From Antedon mediterranea (lineage: Eukaryota; Echinodermata; Crinoidea; Comatulida; Antedonidae): a stretch of 64,000 bases of DNA. Positions 47,845-59,698 of the stretch are shown one piece after another. The DNA is taken from NCBI RefSeq assembly GCF_964355755.1, contig NC_092672.1, forward strand, positions 21,264,501 through 21,328,500, in the 5' to 3' direction. Position 1 is the first letter of the stretch. Every line of letters starts with the position of its first letter. A program made the translations under genes and the position numbers. The notes beneath the pieces are model-generated. The model saw only the letters and a program-made list of their open reading frames with translations. It was not told where the DNA came from and searched no databases.

Positions 47845-48775
47845 AGGTTTCTCCTTCATCTAATGTTCTAGCAGTATTGTTATAATTTTTTTTTTAATTG
47901 AGAATTGTCATATAATTTCACACATAAATTAATTATTCCCTCAGATTTGGAATCAAAATAAAATGAACATTGACTTAGTAATGTATTTAATAATTGCCCT
48001 GATTCAATGCACAACTATTAATTTAGATTGTATACTGGCTTTTTCTTTTATCCAAATGTACATATGAAAAACATAAGCACTCATTTTGAGGACTTGTGAT
48101 GAGTTGAAAATCAAATAACAATATTATCAAGTTAAAGTTCAATACAATTTTTTTCGTAATGGTCAAATGAATACAAAACAGAAAATATATTTAGGTTACA
48201 TTAATTTGTTTAAAAAGTAGCATGAAAACATAAAATAAATTACATGAATAAAGGTAATGACCATTACAGGAACCAGAACTTAAAACTAATAAATAAATTC
48301 AAAAGAAATATAGACAATAGCATATTATTTCATCAGATAATGATTTTTCAAATATCATTTAAAAGTTTTTACAATTAGAAACAATGGTTAAATCAAGACT
48401 ATTCCACTTATATTTGGGGTAAAACATTATTTTTTGTTTAAAATAATTGCCAAACTCTGCAATCCTCCAAAAAACATAGCAAAACTCATTTAAACAACTT
48501 AAAAATGATTGAATCAGTAGTGTACAGCCCACTTGGCTTGTCAGTTAAGAAATTTAAATATATTTTTGTTAAATACTTAATTTTGTGGTTAAGCATTATT
48601 TTTTGGTTTAAAAATAATTGCTAAACCTTCACCCTCGGATTAGAGGGGGCGTAAGCACCAGCCCAAACAATGTTACAGTACAGTGTATAAGTAAAACATT
48701 TTATTTTAATTTGTTTAGAATACTAATATATTTATATATTTTTTGATAAAAATTATTGGCGGGCCAATTATTACA
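47845..48775 (-). mobile_element. Repeat R1, copy 3 (3' part only)
   Basis: Matches the first 0.9 kb of the other R1 copies, including the LINE C-terminal remnant, then breaks off at TTATTGGCGGGCC. Sequence joining to R7 follows. Confidence 0.7.
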
Positions 48776-48885
48776 CATTTCACATTTTACACTGTAGGCC
48801 TACCTACCAACTGTAGCCTAAGTCATGACCAACATAGTATATATGTTTAAGGCAAAATAAAATTTATAACCAGTTTATCGTCCCC

Positions 48886-49240
48886 GCCCGCTCCGATTTT
48901 TGGCGCCGCATCGATTTTTATTTTATTTTTTATATTATTATTTGAATTTATATTTACAAAATGTTTACCTTTCCGTAAATCGTAATGTAAAATAATGTAG
49001 GCCTAGATACCGTACGAGAGTACAGCCCACACATCGTGTGTACTAGGCTCGGGTCAAATAAGGTCAACCTTACTTAGTCATGCAGCAGCCGTTTTGCAGT
49101 ATGCAACACGCGTGACTAATTAGTTTGACATCGGTACACGTCTGGAACAGTGAGGCCCGACCGACTTCACATTGCGCAGTTTTTTTTCCGCGGTACACAG
49201 AGAATCTCTTTATTATTTGTTCATCGTGATTTCTTACTTA
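48886..49240 (+). promoter_or_regulatory. GC-richer 5' region of the outer element
   Basis: Contains TGGCGCCGC, TTTTTTTTCCGCGGTAC and AGGCCCGACC words just upstream of the first ATG. The promoter role is inferred from position only. Confidence 0.25.
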
Positions 49241-49262
49241 CTCGTTGTTGAACTACGATAAA

Positions 49263-49475
49263 ATGGGGGTATTTGTTTGTGTTTTAATTTGCAAGAGGAA
49301 TAAAGTTATAAAGCCATGGTTTGCAAGGACAGTAATTGATAGCAGTACTACCTTCCGTCAGATATTTATTGACTTTGCAAGTGGTGAATTTGACGGCGGA
49401 GTGGCAGTTGATCTTGCAGAATTCAAGAAAGATCATGCGAGTATTCGGCCGAGTCGGCCACCTACCGCGACGGTA
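49263..49475 (+). pseudogene. Unrecognised gene fragment of the outer element, 5' part
   Basis: From the ATG at 49263 the frame reads KRNKVIKPWFARTVIDSS, then TTFRQIFIDFASGEFDGG and VAVDLAEFKKDHAS. Composition is protein-like. A diverged direct copy of the VAVDLAEFKK segment stands at 53568-53605, on the far side of the long inverted repeat, suggesting that the exon was split and duplicated there. The frame runs into the inverted-repeat arm and stops at 49515. I do not recognise the family. Confidence 0.4.
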
Positions 49476-49476
49476 G

Positions 49477-50276
49477 GCCCGGATCAACTGCCGTTTTGGC
49501 TCCGGAGTTTTTTTTAGGGTTATTCCATTATTAAAGTGGGGATGTGTGGTTATGAATATTGTGTGCAGGTACGTCAATAGAAATGACATTGAGAGCCCTC
49601 TTCTGTCAGTTGACTGGTTCCCGGTCTACCGCCTTGTAATTGACTTAATCATGATCGAATTCCAACAACTTAAGAATATACAAAATGTTTACATAATTAT
49701 ATAACAATGTAGATCTATCTAATAATGTTTTTATTTTTTTGCAGATAAAGGAGGATCATCAATAAAATAAAATGATAAAAATTCCAGGCATTTAATATAT
49801 GGTTTACTGATAAAATATAATGTACCAATGAAATAAACCTGGTGTTCTGAAACATATTTTAATAACTTTTGCCGGCCTAGCGCCTATGTGTATCTAAATC
49901 TATCTAAATAATTAAGTTAGTACAGTATTAACAAATAAAGGGTTAGGGTTATGTATAATAAAATGATAGAAATGAGGCATTATCTAATAATGTTTTTATT
50001 GATTTTCTTTTCTGATTTTTTTAGTTTTAAAATTCAAGTACCGTTTTTATAGCGTTACGTATCCTGTAAATGGTAACCTAAAAATATAGAAATGTAATAA
50101 AATAACGGTTATAGTGAACCTAAACATTAACCAAACACTAACATTAGAAAACCACTATGTGTTTGCTGGACTGCCACAATGGAACAATAGACCTATGTAT
50201 GTTAAACAAAGAAATCACGTCAAAGCAGGGTGGAGACGGAATTTTAAGACAAAGGTGTTCTATACAAATGCAAATC
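49477..50276. repeat. Long inverted repeat, left arm (about 0.8 kb)
   Basis: From GGATCAACTGCCGTTTTGGC to TTCTATACAAATGCAAAT this is repeated in reverse complement at 52725-53552 with few differences, the largest being about 28 extra bases in the right arm near 52920. The open frame NQTLTLENHYVFAGLPQWNN occurs in both arms. It has no homolog I can name. Confidence 0.9.
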
Positions 50277-52724
50277 ATTCATGTATACTTTTTACAAATT
50301 TTGTTTAGTTTCTTTATTAAAAGATTTTGATATGCTGTTATATATAAATATTCTAATACATAGAATAGCAAAATTATCATAATACATAGGATAGCAAAAA
50401 ATAAACCAAACATAACAACAACAAAATTAAATTGACAATGTATTTTTATTTAGAAATTCATTTCAATAATATAAATATTTTTTATTAAATTACATCATTA
50501 TTTACTTACAATTAATTAATTACTTAACTTCCATTACAGTAACTGAATAAATGGTACATAAAATTACTAAATAATTGCACATAAAATGCAGGTTATAATA
50601 AAGACATAAGTATACATATAATGGTACAGGTTATAAATATTTAAATTACGTTTTTTAAATGTAATTATAATAATTAATGATGAGAATACGGTTACGAGTA
50701 GACATGTACATTGGTACATTACAGTACGAGCAATCCTTGGCAGTTGGATAAAAACCCCTTCGTTGGAAAAAGTCCAGGTAGTCATCAAATCCATTAAACA
50801 AATGTGGTCCTATCTTCGGCAGCATGGTCCTTGGTTTAAGTCGCAGTAAAATCAAATCGAGAACGCAGTAAAATATCGGAGTTGTAGGCCTATAATATAG
50901 TTGAAAGTTGGTGATTTGAAGACAACTGATCTTGGTTTATATACATGTGCCATATTTTAGTTTGTATACATAGCTCCATGTCGGCATGAGTGATATTGTT
51001 ATATGCTTTATTATGTAATATTGTAAGCTTCAATGAGACACCTTTGTGCAGCGATAAAAAAAAGTAAAACTATGCTACAGCGGTTTTTGTTTCTTAACCT
51101 GATTACATATATTTTATTAATATTTATTCTTCCCAACCATTTTTTTTTAAACTCAAAATTTGAAACACTACCGTTTAGCTTTTTCATTCAAATTGAACAT
51201 TGAATTTAATGAAATTTTATGTACTGTACTGTTTAACAAATCAACATAACGGTACAATAGGTTATGATTATTTCAAACCAAAATAGCTAGGTTTTTAAGG
51301 ACTGATTTATCTTTAAAAAACGCCTAGAAATAAAAGAGAGAGAGAGAATAGCAATTACGTGTTGGAATAATACAGTAGTAACGGTACAATATATAATCAT
51401 TTTGGTAAAGAAAATCAAATACTAGGTTTTTTAAGGTCTGATTAAACCCAAGTGTGACGTCGTCTGGAAGCAGGAATTTAATATTCATAATTAGGTGATC
51501 ATTTAGAATAAAATGATCATGTATTGTTATTGGTTATCCGCAACGAAGTTGCTGATAACCTCTTGTGATTGTACGAAATCATCATCAACATCAACTTTTT
51601 ATTTCTCTTCTTTCTTTCTGTATGATTTTTGTGCAACGCTTTTCTCTGAAACTTGCAAACATAACATTTTGTGAACTATGTTAACATTTTGACATTTGTG
51701 TAACGTCGTCAAGCGAAGCTTATATTAATTCATATAAAAATTAAGCCTATTGGATGTTGTGACGTTACCGTATGGCCAGTTGAAGTTAAAAAGTATTTTT
51801 TTTCATCGCTTTCGTAAAAGTTATACAATTTTTAAATAGCGCGCACCGCCCGTCCACGTGCCAAATTTTCTTCCAATTGTTATATTTTATTACTCAATTC
51901 ATTATCTTTCGATATTGTTATCTTCAAGTTTATTTTGACAACGTCATCATACCAAAAAATTAGAACGATGTGATGTGGGTCCCGTAATTTCACCTATGCT
52001 ATGTATATAGATATACACAGTACAGTATATACTGTACATATTGTATATGGCATATAATAGGCACAACTCAGCACTATAAGCGTATAATAGGATGGCATAC
52101 ATCAACAATTTCCGATTGTATGTTAACGTAGGTGCATGTTTAAAAAATATGAATGTCAATAAAATGATAAAAATGATCACCTATAATTCGTCAAAGTGAC
52201 GAATTAAATTCTAGTTACAAGTTGTACTTGGATATCAAACTGTCTATTTGGTCGACTTGAGCCTCAAGAGAATAGCAACTCATGTATGAGCTGTAATAAA
52301 CAGTAAGTACAGTATAGAAATCATATATCGACTAGCATTAAAATTACAAGTGGGAATCTGTAGTACAGTGAAAAATTTCATTTAAAAATTTTAGCAAAAT
52401 TGCTAATCAAACTGATTTAGTCGAGAAACATAGCTTTTGTATTGTATTTTTTGCTACACAATTTTCGAAATGTGTAGCAATAAGGTTGTTTTGTATAGCT
52501 TTTTGCTATGCCACACTGGCGAAATTATTCCTTGTAGTAGATAAAATAGACGTTCAAAACAGGTTAAAAAAGAAAATCATAGTACGGTTATTATTGTACA
52601 GTATATTAATTAAACAAGCTGAACATTTTATATAGTGATTTAATACGCAAATAATGTTTCCACATTTTTTTTACTGCAGAGTTTACGTGAATTTCTGTCA
52701 GCATTGATCATGTTGTATTCCACC
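50277..52724. other. 2.4-kb spacer between the inverted arms
   Basis: AT-rich. It holds a Helitron-like hairpin GGTTATC-CGCAACGAAGTTGCT-GATAACC at 51532-51560 and a (GA)n run at 51337-51349. No recognisable transposase or other gene. Confidence 0.5.
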
Positions 52725-53552
52725 ACCAGATTTGCATTTGTATAGAACGCCTTTGTCTTAAAATTCCGTCTCCACCCTGCTTTGACGTGATTTCTTTGTT
52801 TAACATACCTAGGTCTATTGTTCCATTGTGGCAGTCCAGCAAACACATAGTGGTTTTCTAATGTTAGTGTTTGGTTAATGTTTAGGTTCACTATAACCGT
52901 TATTTTTATTACATTTCTATAACGTAAAAAGAAACATTCAGATAACGTTTTTAGGTTACCATTTACAGGATACGTAACGCTATAAAAACGGTACTTGAAT
53001 TTTAAAACTAAAAAAATCAGAAAAGAAAATCAATAAAAACATTATTAGATAATGCCTCATTTCTATCATTTTATTATACATAACCCTAACCCTTTATTTG
53101 TTAATACTGTACTAACTTAATTATTTAGATAGATTTAGATACACATAGGCGCTAGGCCGGCAAAAGTTATTAAAATATGTTTCAGAACACCAGGTTTATT
53201 TCATTGGTACATTATATTTTATCAGTAAACCGTATATTAAATGCCTGGAATTTTTATCATTTTATTTTATTGATGATCCTCCTTTATCTGCAAAAAAATA
53301 AAAACATTATTAGATAGATCTACATTGTTATATAATTATGTAAACATTTTGTATATTCTTAAGTTGTTGGAATTCGATCATGATTAAGTCAATTACAAGG
53401 CGGTAGACCGGGAACCAGTCAACTGACAGAAGAGGGCTCTCAATGTCATTTCTATTGACGTACCTGCACACAATATTCATAACCACACACCCCCACTTTA
53501 ATAATGGAATAACCCTAAAAAAAACTCCGGAGCCAAAACGGCAGTTGATCCG
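52725..53552. repeat. Long inverted repeat, right arm
   Basis: Reverse complement of 49477-50276. The arms are similar enough to suggest recent formation or ongoing gene conversion. Confidence 0.9.
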
Positions 53553-53672
53553 GCCTAGGCTAGTTAATGGCGGTTGATCTTGCATAATTCAAGAAAGAGT
53601 GTGAGTGATAGGCTTGTATGAATCAGCCCCAATCCAGACCTACAGTATACTCTGGCAGCGAACATAACTTAA

Positions 53673-53949
53673 AGATCACATGACACTGAAATCACATATT
53701 GTAGATTTTTGTACTTATATGCTAGATAATAATTACTAGAATAAGAATAAAGTGTTTGTAATTAGTAATTCGGTCGAATTCATATTTTAAAAATATTTTT
53801 TAATTACGTTGTTCAAAATTGGGACAAATTGTCATAAAAAAAGCGGCAACCCTATAGGTCATCACTGCTACGTCACAAGTTGGAGTAAAAAAAAGGCAAA
53901 CACACTGAAAGCCTCTGTGATACAGTAATATCAAAGACAACACAGTATT
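53673..53949 (+). promoter_or_regulatory. Left end and presumed promoter of the P2RX7-like gene
   Basis: 277 bp between the TIR and the ATG. They include a CRE-like half palindrome CTACGTCA at about 53870, matching the full TGACGTCA in the opposite promoter at 62382. Function is inferred. Confidence 0.3.
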
Positions 53950-55134
53950 ATGGAATCTGATTCCGAAGAAAACATTAGGCCTAGTTAGTTTGAATCTCGA
54001 TTACAATTCTTCATCATTTGACGATGATGATATTGATGAAGAAGAAGATATAGAAATAGAAAATGACGATGGTGATGTAGGCCTAGGCCTAACGCACAAG
54101 CATGTTCGAGCCTGCTGACTGAGTACGAAGGAGGAGAGGTTGAAGACTTGGCTTGGATGGAGGACCACGAAGAGAACGCTAACGACGAAAGGGCCATGCT
54201 GTTCAATACAGAGTGGTACGTACAATATAGCTTATAATGATGATGAATGAAGTAAAGTTGTAGTAATAATAATAGGCTGCGCTAAACTAGGCCTATTTTT
54301 TTTTATTATACTGTATTATTAATATCATTATAGGCCTCTAGCTACTAGTGTAGAGGCCTACACTTAGTAGACCTCCTACCTAGCTAGGCTAGGCCCTAGA
54401 GCTAGTAGTAGTACTACTACTAGGCCTAGGCTACTACTGCAGAGTACTAGCTTTAGTCTAATAGGCCTAGGTTTATTTATTTGCTATTAATTCGCCTTTA
54501 TCATTCATAATTGATTCAATGTTGTAAAAAAATCTTAATACAGTAATTAATAAATAGTAATGGCAATGATGCAACCCCTGTCACATCATATATAACTGTA
54601 AAAACAGTGTATCTGACATTCCTGTTTATTCAGGTGTATGTGTAAAAATTGTGTACCAATGCCAAAAGCACGAGAGTCCATTTGCTGCCAGGAAATCGCA
54701 AAGACGAGAGAGAAAATGGAGAAAGTGGAGATGAATGAAGAGTGTTTAACACGCCATCCAGGATTCAGAGAAGTCTGTTTAAATGAGTGGTGCTACAAGT
54801 AGCATACCTTTCATATAAACAGCAGTATGGCGCAATGGCTGCTTTACCCCACACTAATGAAGAGTAAGTTGAGCTGTTCTATGCATACGAATACTAGGTG
54901 CAATATGCTTTCATTCCATTTTCTTGTATCTTGTTAAAACCTGTAACTTTTAACAATACTTTCACAGGCAGTATAGACATGTTGCATACAGGAACCTGGT
55001 GAGATTCTGTTGGGGCTACCTTGGTAGGAAAAATAGAGTTGTTCTCCCGTCATGTGCAGTGAAGAAGAACCTTTCCAAACCCAGAAGAAGATGGCTACAC
55101 AGGCTTTAAATTAGGCAATATTGCAGATATTTAA
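53950..55134 (+). pseudogene. P2X7-receptor ballast-domain-like gene (three exons, frameshifted)
   Basis: Exon 1 (53950-54215) begins MESDSEENIRP, then F-E and a long Asp/Glu/Ser stretch. Exon 2 (54634-54863) encodes EWCMCKNCVPMPKARESICC, then a HPGFREVCLNEW motif and a YKQQYG-like helix. Exon 3 (54968-55134) encodes YRHVAYRNLVRFCWGYLGRK, RVVLPSCAVKK, and in a shifted frame a FP...GYTGFK tail. CxCxxC...CC, AYR, LPSC and the terminal YxGFK pattern are those of the zinc-binding ballast domain at the C-terminus of vertebrate P2X7, here without any channel part. Splice sites are GTACGT/CAG and GTAAGT/CAG. There are an in-frame TAG and frameshifts in exon 1, one frameshift after CLNEW, and one before the tail. 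It is the second gene of the Kolobok-like element. Its role in transposition is unknown. Confidence 0.82.
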
Positions 55135-55164
55135 TTTTTTTCAAGTTGTTATTTATATGCTGTT

Positions 55165-55745
55165 TATACGTTTTACACTACATTACTGTATATGAAAGAA
55201 GTAAAAAAGTAACGGAAGACAATGCTATCCCTTGTTTATAATACGTTTTACAGAACATTACTGTATAATATGAAAGTAGTAAAAAAGTAACAGTAGACAA
55301 TGCTATCCCTTGTTTATACGTTTTACAGAACATTACTGTATAATATGAAAGTAGTAAAAAAGTAACGGAAGACAATGCTATCCCTTGTTTATACGTTTTA
55401 CAGAACATTACTGTATAATATGAAAGTAGTAAAAAAGTAACAGAAGACAATGCTATCCCTTGTTTATACGTTTTACAGAACATTACTGTATAATATGAAA
55501 GTAGTAAAAAAGTAACAGTAGACAATGCTATCCCTTGTTTATACGTTTTACAGAACATTACTGTATAATATGAAAGTAGTAAAAAAGTAACGGAAGACAA
55601 TGCTATCCCTTGTTTAGGCCTATACGTTTTACAGAACATTACTGTATAATATGAAAGAAGTAAAAAAGTAACAGAAGACAATGCTATTCCCTGTTTATAC
55701 TGTATATATTTATAAATTAAAATGAAAAAAAAAAGTAAAAAAGAC
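55165..55745. repeat. 75-bp minisatellite, about 7.5 copies
   Basis: The unit starts ACGTTTTACAGAACATTACT and ends CTATCCCTTGTTTAT. Copies differ mainly at one or two positions (GTAACGGAAG against GTAACAG(T/A)AG). As 75 is divisible by three and one frame lacks stops, a 189-aa open frame with a 25-aa hydrophobic repeat appears on the - strand. I take it as a by-product. The array fills the gap between the 3' ends of the two convergent Kolobok genes. Confidence 0.9.
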
Positions 55746-56510
55746 AATGCTATCTCTTGTTTATATATGTGCTACAGTAAATTATGGAAGTAAATTGAAA
55801 AAAATGGTGGCTCTTGCTCTTGAGTCTTGCTCTACTTTGCAAACCATTAATCTGAAATTGCAACATCTTTATCTGGCCGAACGAAGGTTGAGCACACGGG
55901 TGGTGGTGGTGAACTTAATTCAGGAATTGAATCTGAAGAATTTTTCTTGCCACTACTGCACAAGTATAATGTTTCTGAAATAAGCTCGTCAACATAAGCT
56001 GTGGTTACAAAATAAATGCAATTGTCAATAAATGAACAAAGTCATTAAACAAAATAGTATACAGCTTATCAATCAAATTTGTTTGGCTTACCAAATGTTG
56101 CATCTGTCAATAATCTTTTAAGTGTGTAGCCACCACTTTTTGCTCTTGGAAACACCAGCGAGAACCGTTCATTTCCATCTCTATCTTTTGCTGCTGCCCT
56201 GCCAGAATTTTCATTGTAGTGTAATACAGCGAGTATTGCCCTAAGATACAAAATTGGATATTTGATATTTTTATGTAAACTTTTAATATGCTACACCAAT
56301 AGTAAGTGTAAGGATAAATGACAATTATAGTAGTAAGTACCTGCTTAACATGCCATTGTATGAATACCCAAGCATTTTGGGTGTGAAATGTAGTATGGTT
56401 CCATGGAACGCCTCTACTACTGATGTTGAGCATGTGGACTTAATTTCTGAACATCCTTTCGTAGATGAGTATTTTCTAGCAGGTCGCACAGCTTCTCACT
56501 AGTCTGGGCT

Positions 56511-56596
56511 CCAGACGGAGTTTTGTAAAAATATAAATATTTTTGCACATATGGCGTTTCATACGTGTATTACTTGAGTTTGGATACTCCGTCTGG
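56511..56596. repeat. Small inverted repeat (11-bp arms)
   Basis: CCAGACGGAGT at 56511-56521 and ACTCCGTCTGG at 56586-56596 enclose 64 bases. This lies immediately upstream of transposase exon A on the - strand, where the coding similarity ends, so it may be a small insertion. Confidence 0.5.
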
Positions 56597-57004
56597 GGAA
56601 ACACGCATAAGTCACGTGGTTTGACACCAAGAATTCTTGGTGCATAAATTATCCAGTTGACTAGTTTCAGCCGCATGCCATTGGCTACTCACTCGTACAT
56701 TGTTTTAATATTCATATTTCAGAATTTCAAAGACTCAACGTCTAAAGGCCCGGTCACACCTTACCGATATTTTAGACCGATATCGATACAAAAATATCGG
56801 TATAGTGCATAAGAGCGGGGGCGGTCACACTAGAGCGATAATCGAGACGGTCATCGGGAGCCAAATCGGTCGAATGGCTTCTTTAGCGATTTTTTTTTTT
56901 GTATCGCCCGATAATTTTGTTTTTAGCCAATCAGATGATGGTACGTCATACCTGTCATCAACAGTGAATTTCTCCACTCCTCCTCTCCTCCTCTCTGTGG
57001 CGCG

Positions 57005-59698
57005 ATGGCTGACACAACATCAGACGTTGTTTTGGAAACACTGATTTTGAACGTTCAAATAACACAGTTCTGTATGACAAGGGACACGCCGAATACAAAA
57101 ACAACATTTAAAAAAATGATATATGGAACGAGATTGGCGAGAGGGTTGGAATGACTGGTAAGTGAATAACTAACAGCTATTATTCCAAGCTAGGCGGGCG
57201 TCTGTAATTTCTAGGCCTAGGCCTAGGTAGTAGTACTCTAGGCCTATGTAGTAGTATACAGTAGTCCGCAGATGTCAGTCAGAGCGCGCGCACGGGTACG
57301 ACTGTCAACCAATTATCATGTGGTGGACCAGCTTGGCCTAACTAGTAAGCGTAGGCCACAGAATGTGATTTATGGAATGAAAAATAATTAAAAAAACTAG
57401 GCCTAGTAGTACTACTAGTAATATTGCATAATAATCTTCACAATAGATTTTATTCAATTACAACATTAACAAATATAATATATATAATATATATAATATT
57501 ATTATTACTCTTGAATAATTAATAGAGTATCAATACTAGTAGTAGTACTATAGATAGTAATATTGCATAATAATCTTTACAATATATTTTATTCAATTAC
57601 AAGATTTTTAACAAATATATTCAAGTTTAAGTCATATCATTTAAAATATATTAAAATAATAAAAAGATGTTTTTTCCCAACTCTGAAATGTAATTTAAAA
57701 CTAAAATATATTACTATGATATGAAATTATTTTAAACATAACATATTTAATGACAAAAACTTTTTTACACCAGCCCCTCCACAATAATTTTCACAATGTT
57801 ACAGCAAACCAACCATTTTTTGTTAGGCATTATTATAATATTATTAATTAATAATAATGAAATGTATCTCATTTCATCTACTATTTTATTTCATAATGAA
57901 TAATTAAACTGCTTTGCCAAAACAAGCATCCCTTTACCATGGCACTTCACCCGCTGGTGACATAAAGTACTCTTTGAATGTGTGCCTGACTGCTATTGCG
58001 TCATTTGAGGCATGATTTCCTGTTAAACGCAGGTTCTGAATGACTTTATGATGTGCAGACCTTTGAGAATCTACTTGTGCATTGATACAGTGTCACCCGT
58101 CTTCTGTAAAAAATGGTGCAGTACACATGTAGCTTTGATTATTTTGTCCACATTGTGTTGCTGTAATTGCATTCGCCTTTGGTAGACACGCCACCTTGCT
58201 GCCAAAAAGCCAAATGCATTTTCCACTATCCTCCGGGCTCTAGAAAGTCTGTAGTTGTAAATTCGTTTGCTGTCATCAAGTTCACTGCCAGAATAAGATC
58301 TCATTATATTTGATTTCAGTGGAAATGCCTCATCCCCAATAATGACATAGGGAACTTTACCAAGCTCTGGTGCATTTGGCAATTCTTTATCAGCTGGAAA
58401 GGCCAATTGATGGGCTTGTATCGCTTTGCCCATTGCACTTTTTGCAAATATGCCAGCGTCACTTTGGGAACCATATGCTCCCAACATCAATCAGTATGAA
58501 ACGGTACATGGCATCTACCAGAGCCATCAGTACTACAGAAAAAGTACCTTTGTAATTGAAGAAGGTTGATCCTGTATATGGTGGGGCTTGAATAACAACA
58601 TGTTTCCCATCTATGGCCCCAACACAGTTTGGGAACTGCCACCTTGTTTCGAATGCAGCTGCTACTTCTTTCCATTCATTTTCTGTTGGAACAGGCATAT
58701 ATTGAGGGTGCATGCATTGCCAAATAGCATCACACACCTCAGGCACAATGTTGACAATGGTTGTTTTTCCGACTCTGTAACTAAAAGAAATAGTTTTGTA
58801 CGAGTCTCCAGTAGCCAAGTATCTGTAAAAAAAATATAAATGGTTTTAATTTATTCCTTGACTTTAAAATGTACTGTGCAGTATGCAATGTGTTGATTTG
58901 TATAACGTTTCAACACAAAAAAATAGATAAAAATGTTTATTGTAACTATTAATTATTTGTACTACAGTAGTTGTTTACATGATATTTATATTTTCAATGT
59001 TATTTTTAAAACTACACTTTTTTGTTATATTTACAGGAGACTTGGCACGCAAGAAATGGGGCAACATCAGGGATGCTTACAGCAGCAGTAAACGAAAAGC
59101 TGCATCTAAAAGTGGAGATGCCAAAAAGTACATAAAGAAGTACAAATTCGAAGACATCTTGTCCTTTTTAAAACCATTTATCCAACACAGAGAGTAAGTA
59201 AAATCGAATGTTAATAATAATAATTAATTCACTTCTGTATAAATAGTAAACAACATAATATATTTACTAAACAAATGAACATTTTGCCTGTGGTTCAAAT
59301 GTATATCACATCAAAGGTAATATAAGTCTGTAGACCATTAACAATTGTTTTTCATTTCAGGACCTCAAGTAACCTCAATAGTCCAAGTGAACTATTAGTA
59401 TTAAGTAAAAGCAATACTAGTATTAGTGATGAGGACATTCCAGACTTGCCACACACATCTACACAAAAACCCACACCAAAAAAAAGAAAGTTACCAGATG
59501 ACAGTGACAGTGTTGACATTGACAAATCAATTTTGAAGTATCTGGAAGATCAGAAAGAAAACAAGAAAGACGACATTCATTGTTTTTTTTTTGTCAATGG
59601 CCGAAATTTTAAGAAAACTGCCTGAAAGGGCCAGGGCTGACATCCGATTTAAAATTCACAAATTGGTCCATGAGGCTGAGATAGAGTATTTGCTTTAG
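57005..59698 (+). pseudogene. Harbinger MADF-BESS DNA-binding protein gene (three exons, disrupted)
   Basis: Exon 1 (57005-57157) starts MADTTSDVVLETLILNVQ. After a 1-base frameshift it reads VLYDKGHAEYKNNI, a TAA stop, then KNDIWNEIGERVGMTG. Exon 2 (59037-59193) continues DLARKKWGNIRDAYSSSKRK and FEDILSFLKPFIQHRE. Together these make a MADF domain. Exon 3 (59361-59698) has a PKKRK nuclear-localisation-like motif, an acidic/Lys linker and, past a frameshift in a run of ten T, a BESS-like motif MAEILRKLPERARADIRF, ending shortly before 59698. Introns are GTAAGT...CAG and GTAAGT...CAG. In Harbinger elements this protein binds the ends and carries the transposase into the nucleus. Exon 1 and exons 2-3 flank transposase exon 2, which lies on the other strand. 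Confidence 0.85.
57158..58070. other. Intron 1 of the MADF gene, proximal part
   Basis: AT-rich. It includes CTAGGCCTAGG/AGTAGTACT palindromic words (57210-57260) and TATAATATATATAATATTAT low complexity near 57475-57510. The rest of this intron holds transposase exon 2 on the other strand. Confidence 0.6.

Noticed and set aside
50114-52891. Open frames NQTLTLENHYVFAGLPQWNN in both inverted arms, as a possible THAP-like zinc finger
   Set aside because: The spacing superficially resembles a THAP N-terminus, but the required Cys pair, Trp and AVPTI box are absent. Left as unrecognised.
55178-55747. 189-aa open frame on the - strand with a 25-aa hydrophobic repeat
   Set aside because: It is produced by a 75-bp minisatellite whose unit is divisible by three and lacks stops in this frame. 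There is no independent sign of coding.
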